From Streptomyces pinistramenti (GTDB lineage: Bacteria > Actinomycetota > Actinomycetes > Streptomycetales > Streptomycetaceae), in the NCBI RefSeq assembly GCF_020564935.1, contig NZ_JAJCXB010000039.1, positions 1-64,000 on the forward strand: a stretch of 64,000 nucleotides of DNA, given 5' to 3'. Below, one piece after another: positions 31,801 to 38,846 of the stretch. The position numbers and the translations under genes are program-made. Below the pieces are notes generated by a model that saw only the letters and a list, made by a program, of their open reading frames with translations, ran no database searches and had not been told where the DNA came from. Position 1 is the stretch's first letter. Each line of letters starts with the position of its first letter.

Positions 31801-31837
31801 GTGGAGGCCCGGCCAAAGGGAGTGGCCGGGCCTCCAC
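31801..31837 (+). terminator. terminator of the partition operon
   Basis: A perfect 15-bp stem (GTGGAGGCCCGGCCA and its complement) with a 7-base loop, 16 bp after the stop codon. Confidence 0.8.
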
Positions 31838-31895
31838 GGGCGTGAAACTGGTCTGCAGCATACGGCAGGTGCCCCGCCGGGAAGCGGTCAGCGGC

Positions 31896-31918
31896 CCGGC
31901 GGGCAGCTGAAGCGCTGG
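31896..31918. repeat. 23-bp direct repeat, left copy
   Basis: CCGGCGGGCAGCTGAAGC followed by GCTGG. The same sequence, with one base changed, occurs at 33549-33571 on the other side of the CoiA-like gene. The stretch 31838-32231 holds no gene that I can support. Confidence 0.6.
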
Positions 31919-32231
31919 GCGATTCAGCACCCGCACATCAGGTGTGCGGCAGTGGGCAATCAGTGATTCGCCGCAGAGTCGGGTTCCGTGCAGGTAGCTG
32001 CACCGCCCGCGTCAACCCCAGGCTCCGGTATGCGTCCTGCCGGGTGATTGGGCCCCGGAGAAGGGCGTCTGCCTACTCCGGATGGGGGACACGGTGTCAG
32101 TCCCCCTCCCTACCGTGCGCGCCATGACCTACCTCACTCTGCCACCAGCGGACCACGCAACGTGCCCGCACTTGTCCCCTGGGTGCGTGTCTTCGAGGAC
32201 AACGCCGGGTTGGGAGCTCTGACCTGACGCC

Positions 32232-33542
32232 ATGGCACACAGTGTGTTCCACAAGGAACTCGGTGCGATCAACCTCTCCGAACTCGACCTCAACGCCCGG
32301 GAAGACCAGCTCCTGTGGGAGGCGTTGTACGGCAAAACAACCAAGGGCGACCTGGCATGCCTGGAATGCCGGGAGCGCGATCCCGGCTGCCCGCAGTGGA
32401 TGTTCCTGCGGCTGTGGAAGGGACGCCCCGTCGCAGTCCACTACAGCACCGGCCGACGGCACTCCTCGGCCCCGGAAAGCCCTCGACACCAAGCCCTCAA
32501 GGACCGCATCGCGCGGGCAGCCGAGGCCGCCGGGTTCTCCGCGGAGCTCGAAGCCCGAGCACCCGACGGCCGACGACGCACCGACGTACTCGTCCACGGC
32601 GAAGACGGACTGAAGCTGGGGTGCGAGATCCAGCTCTCCTACGCAACACCGCGAGCGGTCGTCAAGCGCAGCGACATCGCCCGCGCCGATGGACTCAGCC
32701 CGCTGTGGACCACCGACGACACGAGCGCCCCCCTCATCGAACGGGCGCCGTGGGCCCGCATCGACCAGATGCCGTTGGAGGCGTTGTCCAGCGGCAACGC
32801 CCTCCTGGTCCGCGGCGGCGTCAAGGAGCTGAAGCTCAAGAAGTGCGACAGCCGCAATCCCCTGCCCTGCCCGGACCGCGGCCACGGGCGCTGCAACCAG
32901 TGGCACGGCACCTGGGCGCCCACCCTCGGCATGCACCTCGACCGGCTCGTCGCCGTCACCGCCGCCAACGAATACGTCCCTCTCTACCTTCCCGCCCAGC
33001 CCGGACGGCGCAGCCGGGCGTCGCACATGTGGGTCACATCCCAAGACCGTGGCAGGTACCTGGACACCACCACCGACGAACTCGCCGATCCCCAGCCAGG
33101 CACCGTGGACGACGATGACCCCGCCGAGCCGGAACGGCTCGCCCTGAGCCACGAGTGCTCCTACCAGCAACGCCTGGACAAGGAGCAACGCGGCAGCGTC
33201 TCCAGGGACACCGGCGCCCTCATGTCCGCCGGCATCACCCTGCGCGAGCCACGACCACCTACCCCGCACCGGCCCCCGGCAGCACACATCGGACTGCACG
33301 ACGTTCCACCATCGAGGCCGAGCGAACCGCTCACACCAGAGGCTCCATCGCTCCGCTCTCCTCGCAGCCTTCAGTCGCCGCAGGACCACCGGGCCGTCGC
33401 GGCACTCTTGGGGTGCGCGCCAGGCCAGGTCGGCCCATGCACGTCGTGCCGAGAGCCGGCATGGCGGTACGGCCCCGGAGCAAGCCCACTGTGCATCTCA
33501 TGCCGAATGCGACGGCAGTCCGGCCCACTTTGCGGTAGGTAA
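32232..33542 (+). CDS. CoiA-like nuclease-domain protein
   Basis: A 436-residue protein. An N-terminal CLECRERDPGCPQW cysteine group is followed by RHQALKDRIARAAEAAGFSA, ARAPDGRRRTDVLV and KLGCEIQLSYATP, the H..LK, D and ExQ pattern of the CoiA-type restriction-endonuclease fold. A zinc ribbon (CTSCREPAWRYGP ... LCISCRMRR) ends the protein. CoiA relatives act on DNA during competence or plasmid processing. A single gene bracketed by 23-bp repeats. Confidence 0.7.
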   Translation: MAHSVFHKELGAINLSELDLNAREDQLLWEALYGKTTKGDLACLECRERDPGCPQWMFLRLWKGRPVAVHYSTGRRHSSAPESPRHQALKDRIARAAEAAGFSAELEARAPDGRRRTDVLVHGEDGLKLGCEIQLSYATPRAVVKRSDIARADGLSPLWTTDDTSAPLIERAPWARIDQMPLEALSSGNALLVRGGVKELKLKKCDSRNPLPCPDRGHGRCNQWHGTWAPTLGMHLDRLVAVTAANEYVPLYLPAQPGRRSRASHMWVTSQDRGRYLDTTTDELADPQPGTVDDDDPAEPERLALSHECSYQQRLDKEQRGSVSRDTGALMSAGITLREPRPPTPHRPPAAHIGLHDVPPSRPSEPLTPEAPSLRSPRSLQSPQDHRAVAALLGCAPGQVGPCTSCREPAWRYGPGASPLCISCRMRRQSGPLCGR

Positions 33543-33548
33543 CCGCTG

Positions 33549-33571
33549 CCGGCGGGCAGCTGAAGCACTGG
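33549..33571. repeat. 23-bp direct repeat, right copy
   Basis: Matches 31896-31918 at 22 of 23 positions and starts 7 bp after the CoiA-like stop codon. Together the copies could be the footprint of insertion of the intervening gene by recombination. Confidence 0.6.
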
Positions 33572-33994
33572 TGCGGCTGAGCGGGAGGCGCCGGCCGCTT
33601 GTGCTCAGCCGTTCATCCGCCCCGAGACGGGCGGGCATTCGAGATCCGTCCGGCCTGTGGGGTTCGGGAGAGCGCAGGGCCGGGCTGCGGTATCGCGTAC
33701 GGACACGACGGACAGCCGAAGGCATCAGCGCTGCGTAGCCCCCGCCCGGACGCTGCTGCCGCTGCGGATGCCCGCGCGGTGCAACCCTCCTTTCCAGGTC
33801 GATCGTCTTTGCGAATTCACGTGATGTGTTCGATGTCATTTTCGAGAGCGTCAACACGTTCGCTGCGCGAAAACTCCCGCACGATCGAATGGAATTAGCC
33901 ATTCAGTTCCACCCGGTGGCGGCTCGTAGTACTTTCCGCCTTCTCTCCGCGCGGGCCCGTCCTGCGCGGAACTATTCCCGGGGGAGGACTTTCA
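33572..33994. promoter_or_regulatory. AT-richer intergenic region upstream of the TcmP-like operon
   Basis: No gene is supported here. The last 200 bp are less GC-rich than the surroundings and contain GAATGG and CCATTC (33888-33905) around AATTAG. This is probably the promoter region of the TcmP/ParB-radical-SAM operon. GGGGGAGGAC at its end is the ribosome site. Confidence 0.45.
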
Positions 33995-35005
33995 GTGGCA
34001 AAACGAATGGGCGTCGGGCGGAGCGGGTGGCGCACCAGCGCGAAGCACAAGATGCTCAACCAACTGATCGGCGAGGAGGTCGGAGCCAGCCGTAACCTGC
34101 GGAAAGCGCCTCTCCGCCTCGTGTGGTTCGACCTCACGGCCGGCGACGCCCACGTCCCCGAAGGCGGTGAATGGCACCGGAACTGCTCCCCAGGACTGCT
34201 GGCTTACCACGCCGCGCAATCCATGATCCCGGTGGAGGTGTACCTCCACGAACTCAACCCCGACACGTTCCTGCGCCTTCTGGCCAATCTCGACGAACAG
34301 CTCCCCGCGTTCGGATACATCCGAATGGATGAAACCACCTGGCGATCGGAACGCGCGGTCATCCGCGTGTCCAACATGAGCGGCAGCGACGCCTCGATCA
34401 GCATGCTCCGCTCCACCGACGCCGTGTTCTTGATCAACGACCCCAACGCGATCACCGAATGGGCGATGCGCCCGACGTTCTCCCGCGAGATCGCCGACCG
34501 CAACGTCGGCTACTTCCGCGGCCTGACGACCATGGGCTGCAACGCCAGCGGCCTCAAGCGCAGCAAGGACACCCGCCGCGGCCGCATCGAGCTGTTCGAC
34601 CGCATGGCCCTCCTGCAGAAGAACCTGCCGCCCTACCGCGACCTGTGCTTCGCCGCCATCATCCGCGACAAGGACCAGTGGGCCTACCTCATCGAGACGT
34701 CGGACAAATGGCGCCCGAAGACCGAAGACCTCGTCCGCCGTGCCTTCAAGAAGCACGGCCGCGACGCCACGGTCACCTGGCACCGCACAGAGTCAGCGCT
34801 GTTCCGGGGCGACATGTTCCGCCTGTTCCTCACCAAGGCCGAACTCAAGGGCATCCGCAGCCGCGAAGACGAATGGGTCGCCGCCAGCCTCGACGACCGC
34901 ATCGACATGATCAGCACCTTCGAAGAGACGCCCCCGCCGGCAGAACCCGAGCAAATGACCTTCTGGTCCAACGACGATGACGAAACTGAGGAACAGCCCG
35001 CATGA
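33995..35005 (+). CDS. three-Cys-motif partner protein (TcmP-like)
   Basis: A 336-residue protein from a GTG with a strong upstream GGAGGAC. It reads LRLVWFDLTAGDAHVPEGGE at about 40-59 and FLINDPNAITEWAM at about 145-158, a Rossmann-like arrangement. A charged C-terminal half follows, ending in an acidic tail with EQMTFWSNDDDETEEQ. TcmP proteins are defined by linkage to three-Cys-motif (DUF5131, phage Gp37/Gp68) proteins, and the next gene encodes exactly that, overlapping as ATGA. Biochemical activity is not known. Confidence 0.7.
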   Translation: MAKRMGVGRSGWRTSAKHKMLNQLIGEEVGASRNLRKAPLRLVWFDLTAGDAHVPEGGEWHRNCSPGLLAYHAAQSMIPVEVYLHELNPDTFLRLLANLDEQLPAFGYIRMDETTWRSERAVIRVSNMSGSDASISMLRSTDAVFLINDPNAITEWAMRPTFSREIADRNVGYFRGLTTMGCNASGLKRSKDTRRGRIELFDRMALLQKNLPPYRDLCFAAIIRDKDQWAYLIETSDKWRPKTEDLVRRAFKKHGRDATVTWHRTESALFRGDMFRLFLTKAELKGIRSREDEWVAASLDDRIDMISTFEETPPPAEPEQMTFWSNDDDETEEQPA

Positions 35006-36444
35006 GCAAGCTCGGCCCCTTCCAGATCCACCCCTTCGCGGACGTCTTCCCCCTCATCGAAGGCGACGAATTCGACGACCTGGTCAGGGACGTCAAAACC
35101 CACGGACTGCGGGACAAGATCATCCTCAACCACAACCGCACCGTCCTCATCGACGGCCGCAACCGCTACCGCGCCTGCGACGCCGCCGGCGTCGACGCCG
35201 ACTTCGAAGTCCTCCCCAAGGACTTCGCGGAATCCGCGATCTTGGATCTGATCGTCTCCAAGAACATCGCACGCCGACAGCTCAGCGCCGGCCAACGCGC
35301 CTTTCTGGCTCTCGAATACGAAAAGGCGTTCGCAGAGGAAGCGAAGGAATCACAGCGTGAATCGGCGAGGCGTGCGCGTGAGAACGCAAACGCGCAGGTC
35401 ACAGGCGCGCTGATTCGGGCGGATCCGCCCGAATCAGCGGAGGACGCCGAGGAACGTCGCCCACGGGCAAAGGCAGCCCGCGCTGTTGGTGCCTCGCCGC
35501 GGGCAGTGCAGCGGGCGAAGGCGGTGGAGACCTATGCCCCCGAGCTGGTGGAGAAGGTCCGATCCGGGGAGATGCCGCTCGACCAGGCGGACAAGGAGGC
35601 CCAGCAGCGGCGGCGGGCGATGCCGGAGAACGCGCCGTCCGAGAAGCCCGGGAAGGTGATGCTCACCCTGCGTACCCATGATGGAGCGGAGGTCTCTTAC
35701 CCCCGGCCCGGGGGGAAGCCGACGTTCAACAACACGAGCGACGGGGAGGGCATCTCCTGGGCGCAGTGGTCCTGGAACCCCGTCACCGGCTGCCTCCACG
35801 GCTGCGACTACTGCTACGCACGCGAGATCACCCTGCGCTTCAAGCAGGTCAACCCCGCCGGCTTCACGCCGCTCTTCCACCACGAGCGCCTCGGCGCCCC
35901 CGCCAACACGAAGATCCCCGAGCAGCACCGCGACGACCCCTCCTGGCGGCGCGTCTTCGTCTGCAGCATGGCCGACCTGTACGGACGGTGGGTGCCCGAC
36001 GCGTGGATCTACGAAATCCACGACGTGATGCACCACAACCCCGACTGGGACTACCTGCTCCTGACGAAGTTCCCCGCCCGCTACACCAAACTCGACCTGC
36101 CGAAGACCGCCTGGGTCGGCACGAGCATCGACGAGCAAAAGCGCGTCCGGATCGCCGAGGACGCCTTCCGCAAGATCGAAGGCGTCAAAGTGAAGTGGCT
36201 GTCCATCGAACCGCTCAAGGAACCCCTGGAGTTCTCGGACCTGTCGATGTTCGACTGGGTCGTCATCGGCGCGCAGACCGAGACCCGCCAGGAAGGAGGG
36301 CTCGTCCCGGCCTTCAGCCCGCCCTTCGAGTGGGTGGCCCGCCTCGTCGCCCAGGCCCGGGACGCCGGATGCCGCGTGCACCTGAAGCCCAACCTCGTCA
36401 ACGGGAACCCGGGCATGAAACTCCCCGACGAGTACCCCGCCTGA
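35002..36444 (+). CDS. ParB-domain / DUF5131 three-Cys (radical-SAM-like) fusion protein
   Basis: A 480-residue protein. Residues 1-115 are a ParB/Srx domain (DGRNRYRACD at 51-60, KNIARRQLSAGQR at 88-99), followed by a helical HTH-like region (ARAVGASPRAVQRAK). Residues 240-480 are a DUF5131 domain: WNPVTGCLHGCDYCYAREIT holds CxxxCxxC (264, 268, 271), the iron-sulfur motif of radical-SAM enzymes, with YLLLTKFPARYTKLDLP and VIGAQTETRQEGGL further on. DUF5131 proteins are normally free-standing. The fusion suggests targeting of the iron-sulfur domain to DNA or to a nucleotide substrate. Confidence 0.85.
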   Translation: MSKLGPFQIHPFADVFPLIEGDEFDDLVRDVKTHGLRDKIILNHNRTVLIDGRNRYRACDAAGVDADFEVLPKDFAESAILDLIVSKNIARRQLSAGQRAFLALEYEKAFAEEAKESQRESARRARENANAQVTGALIRADPPESAEDAEERRPRAKAARAVGASPRAVQRAKAVETYAPELVEKVRSGEMPLDQADKEAQQRRRAMPENAPSEKPGKVMLTLRTHDGAEVSYPRPGGKPTFNNTSDGEGISWAQWSWNPVTGCLHGCDYCYAREITLRFKQVNPAGFTPLFHHERLGAPANTKIPEQHRDDPSWRRVFVCSMADLYGRWVPDAWIYEIHDVMHHNPDWDYLLLTKFPARYTKLDLPKTAWVGTSIDEQKRVRIAEDAFRKIEGVKVKWLSIEPLKEPLEFSDLSMFDWVVIGAQTETRQEGGLVPAFSPPFEWVARLVAQARDAGCRVHLKPNLVNGNPGMKLPDEYPA

Positions 36445-36560
36445 CGCCTGTCGGCGCTGCACGGTACGTGGCGCCGGCCTGGGCCGGAAGAAGTTGCTGC
36501 GGCCCGGCCATCTGACGAAATCCCAGCTCGATGACAAAGATGCTCTAGGGGGTGGTCGCC

Positions 36561-37004
36561 GTGGCTCGACCATGGGTGCGCCGCAATGTCGGCGAGCAGC
36601 GGTTATGGGTCTGGATGCCGTACCAGGGAGGATCCAACCGCCGCTGGATTCTTGAAGAGCTGGGCGCGCGGGTCCGTCCGGAGTGGAACAAGCCGGCCGG
36701 GCGGTGGGAGATCGCCCGGCCGCACCTGTGCGTCCTCACCGGCGCGCTCGCCGAGCGGTTCGGCGAAGTCGACGTGTACCTGCAGTTCGCGGCCACCGAG
36801 CGATGCGACACCCGCTGCCAGGAGGCGCAGGGCGACGACTGCACCTGCTCCTGCATGGGAGAGAACCACGGCGGAGCCGCGTACTGGCGCACCTGGCTCT
36901 TGGTGGGGGACACCACCCTGGTCGACGGCGCACGTCGCGAGCGCCACCTCCGCATCCAGGCCAGCCAGCGCGCGGAGTCCCGGATTGGCTCCAGCGTTCC
37001 CTGA
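36561..37004 (+). CDS. Cys-rich hypothetical protein
   Basis: About 147 residues from the GTG at 36561, chosen because GGGGG lies at a proper distance; the GTG at 36552 is also in frame. It has an early RRNVGEQRLWVWMPYQGG and a terminal metal-site-like cluster CDTRCQEAQGDDCTCSCMGE. That CxxxC-x(6)-CxCxC pattern with NHGG recurs in actinobacterial phage and plasmid proteins. The function is unknown. Confidence 0.6.
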   Translation: MARPWVRRNVGEQRLWVWMPYQGGSNRRWILEELGARVRPEWNKPAGRWEIARPHLCVLTGALAERFGEVDVYLQFAATERCDTRCQEAQGDDCTCSCMGENHGGAAYWRTWLLVGDTTLVDGARRERHLRIQASQRAESRIGSSVP

Positions 37005-37018
37005 GGCGGGCGGCTGAC

Positions 37019-37081
37019 GGTCCGGTGCAGCCGGCGCCTGCGGAGCACCGGACCACGCAGGCGCTGGAGCTGATGGAAGCC
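37019..37081 (+). repeat. 63-bp fragment of the helicase gene (copy of 14917-14979)
   Basis: Begins GGTCCGGTGCAGCCGGCGCC and encodes PAEHRTTQALELMEA in frame, 92% identical in DNA to the helicase gene where its C-terminal domain begins. After 37081 similarity ends; the frame runs on to a stop at 37159 as a 28-residue basic tail. It is a displaced gene fragment in an otherwise non-coding gap. Confidence 0.7.
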
Positions 37082-37257
37082 TTTTCCGCTCGCGCTCGGC
37101 GACCGCTTCCTTTACGCCCCGGCCTCTTCGACGAGTCCGCCTCCGCCAAGCCGCCCTGACGGTGTGTCCGTGCGTCGACGCGGTATTCACCGGCGGGTAC
37201 TGGACCGTTCCGAGAAGCTGCCGTCCGGCCAGTCGTGCGCGGTCCGGACCCGTTGTT

Positions 37258-37290
37258 GAACAAGATCATTCTTGCCCAATTGGGCAAGAC
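37258..37290. repeat. palindromic element copy 3
   Basis: GAACAAGATCATTCTTGCCC followed by AATTGGGCAAGA, the same core as copies 1 and 2, continuing into CCCAC. The left arm beyond GAACAAG differs. It is followed at once by the truncated gene end at 37291-37401. Confidence 0.75.
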
Positions 37291-37401
37291 CCACGCATCT
37301 GCCCGAAGCGCGGCGACCGCTGGCATCCCGAGACCGTCCGCCGGATGCTCGCCGCCGCTGGCGGCAAGCCGCTGCTCCTCCACCCCCGCAAGACGCCCTG
37401 A
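37291..37401 (+). pseudogene. 3' end of a gene cut at the palindrome
   Basis: Directly after palindrome copy 3 a frame reads CPKRGDRWHPETVRRMLAAA, then GGKPLLLHPRKTP and a stop. It looks like a genuine protein C-terminus without any start, again joined to the element border. Confidence 0.35.
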
Positions 37402-37423
37402 CGGATGACCCTAGACTCACGAG

Positions 37424-37630
37424 GTGAGCACCCCCCGCCGTCCGCTCGGCCCCGGCCCGCAGACGCCCCTGACGACGGCACCGGCGCTGATGTCGACCAC
37501 TGAACCCCGCCGCCGCGTGAAAGCCACTCAGGCGGACCTGCATACGGGGCCCTTGAGTCAGTTGCAGCTTCCTGACCTGGATCAGCTGAGGGCCGAGGGA
37601 GTCCTTGGCACCACGGTCCTGGGAGACTGA
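37424..37630 (+). CDS. small protein, first of a paralogous pair
   Basis: A 68-residue protein starting GTG as VSTPRRPLGPGPQTP and ending QLPDLDQLRAEGVLGTTVLG. GAG precedes the start. The first twelve residues repeat in the next gene, so these are tandem paralogues. Proline-rich and basic, of unknown role. Confidence 0.45.
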   Translation: MSTPRRPLGPGPQTPLTTAPALMSTTEPRRRVKATQADLHTGPLSQLQLPDLDQLRAEGVLGTTVLGD

Positions 37631-37634
37631 GACC

Positions 37635-37835
37635 GTGAGTACTCCACGCCGCCCGCTCGGCACCGGCCCCCGCCCCACCTCCACGGAGGCCCGAGAGAGA
37701 GGACGCACCGTCGCAGAGCGAGCTGCCGCCGAACCCAAGACTCCTGTTCGCTGGGCACCGGAGCAGGCACTGCACACCGTTCGCCGCCCGCTCGGCGCCG
37801 GTCCGAGCCCCGCTGCCGAAGGCCAAGCCCGGTAA
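37635..37835 (+). CDS. small protein, second of a paralogous pair
   Basis: A 66-residue protein starting GTG as VSTPRRPLGTGPRPT, 4 bp after the previous stop. The motif RRPLGxGP recurs near its C-terminus (VRRPLGAGPSP). Together with the preceding gene it suggests selection for this short motif, perhaps as a binding peptide. Confidence 0.45.
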   Translation: MSTPRRPLGTGPRPTSTEARERGRTVAERAAAEPKTPVRWAPEQALHTVRRPLGAGPSPAAEGQAR

Positions 37836-38150
37836 CAACGCGCTGTTTCGAGCGGCTGTCCCGCACCGAGCGCCGTCGAGCTGGACGTCGAGCGTGTCGT
37901 GCAGCCCGGCCGTGGGTGCCCAGGCTCTGTAATCCTCCGTGGCGTCGCAGGTCGCAGCGGTCGGGTTCAGCCGCCACTGCCACCCGCGGTTGTCGCCGAA
38001 CCTGCCTTCACCTGTGGGTACGTGGCGTGGGTAAGGGTTCGGGTATCCGGGCTGCCGCCGGGTATCCGCCGCTGATCGGCTCGCGCGGGCAGTGCCACGC
38101 CGTCCGGCAACCGCTCTCGGCCTCTCCGTGGCGAAGCCGGACTGCGCGGT
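37836..38150. other. intergenic region with GGGTAT-type repeats
   Basis: No gene is supported. ACCTGTGGGTACGTGGC at 38011-38027 resembles 27221-27237, and CGGGTATCC occurs twice more at about 38040 and 38065. The region separates the accessory genes from the convergent end of the Tad operon. Confidence 0.5.
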
Positions 38151-38846
38151 TCATCCTCCGGTGAGCAGCCCGGCTGCCAGCGTCCCGACGATGAGGAAGG
38201 GGCCGAAGGCCAGGGTGCTTTTGCGGTGCCGCCGCCGGATGAGCAGGACGACCGCCACCATGGCGCCCAGGAGGTAGCTCAGGACGAGCGCGAGTATGGC
38301 GGCCTGCCAGCTGTGCCACCCGAGCAACGCGCCCAGCGACACCGCCAGTTTCGCGTCGCCGAGCCCCATTCCGCCGAGTGCGAAGAGGACGAACAGGGCT
38401 CCGGCTGCGGTGGCGACGGCCAGGGCGCGTGGCAGGCTGCCGTGTTCGCCCCGGGAGGCGGCGAGGGTCAGCAGTGCGAGCGTGCCGACGGCGGCCGGAA
38501 GCGTCAGCGCGTCCGGGAGCCGGTGGACGGCGCTGTCGATCAGGAGCAGCGCGGAGCCCAGCAGGGCGATCCAGTACTGGGCGGCGCCGTACCAGCCGGT
38601 CGCGCCGCCGGCCGCGACGGCGGCGAAGGCCGCCGCTGTGGTGACCTCGGCGAGCCAGGCCGGGCAGCGGCCACCGGGCGCCGGCAGCACCGCTCGCCGG
38701 CACCATGTCGCCCCGCGGGCCGGCGGGGCGCAGCCGGGGCAGGTGACGGCGGCCGGGTCCGCGGCGGGGATGGCGAGCGCGACGACGGCCGGCCGCAGCG
38801 CGGCGCCGGCCACAAGGCCGGCCAGGGCGGCCAGGAGCAGGTGCAT
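38151..38846 (-). CDS. A24 prepilin peptidase of the Tad system
   Basis: A 231-residue polytopic protein with the two catalytic aspartates of type IV prepilin peptidases: one in LLIDSAVHRLPD (about 98-109), the other in GGMGLGDAKLA (about 150-160, GxGD). N-terminal CPGC and WC/GRC cysteines recall the zinc site of longer PilD enzymes. It would cleave and process the Flp pilin and pseudopilins. The start overlaps the LysM-BTAD stop as TGATG. Last gene of the Tad operon. Confidence 0.85.
   Translation of the reverse strand: MHLLLAALAGLVAGAALRPAVVALAIPAADPAAVTCPGCAPPARGATWCRRAVLPAPGGRCPAWLAEVTTAAAFAAVAAGGATGWYGAAQYWIALLGSALLLIDSAVHRLPDALTLPAAVGTLALLTLAASRGEHGSLPRALAVATAAGALFVLFALGGMGLGDAKLAVSLGALLGWHSWQAAILALVLSYLLGAMVAVVLLIRRRHRKSTLAFGPFLIVGTLAAGLLTGG

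Noticed and set aside
33498..33902. A leftward frame of 134 codons upstream of the TcmP-like gene
   Set aside because: It overlaps the 3' end of the CoiA-like gene and the less GC-rich promoter region, and shows no domain.
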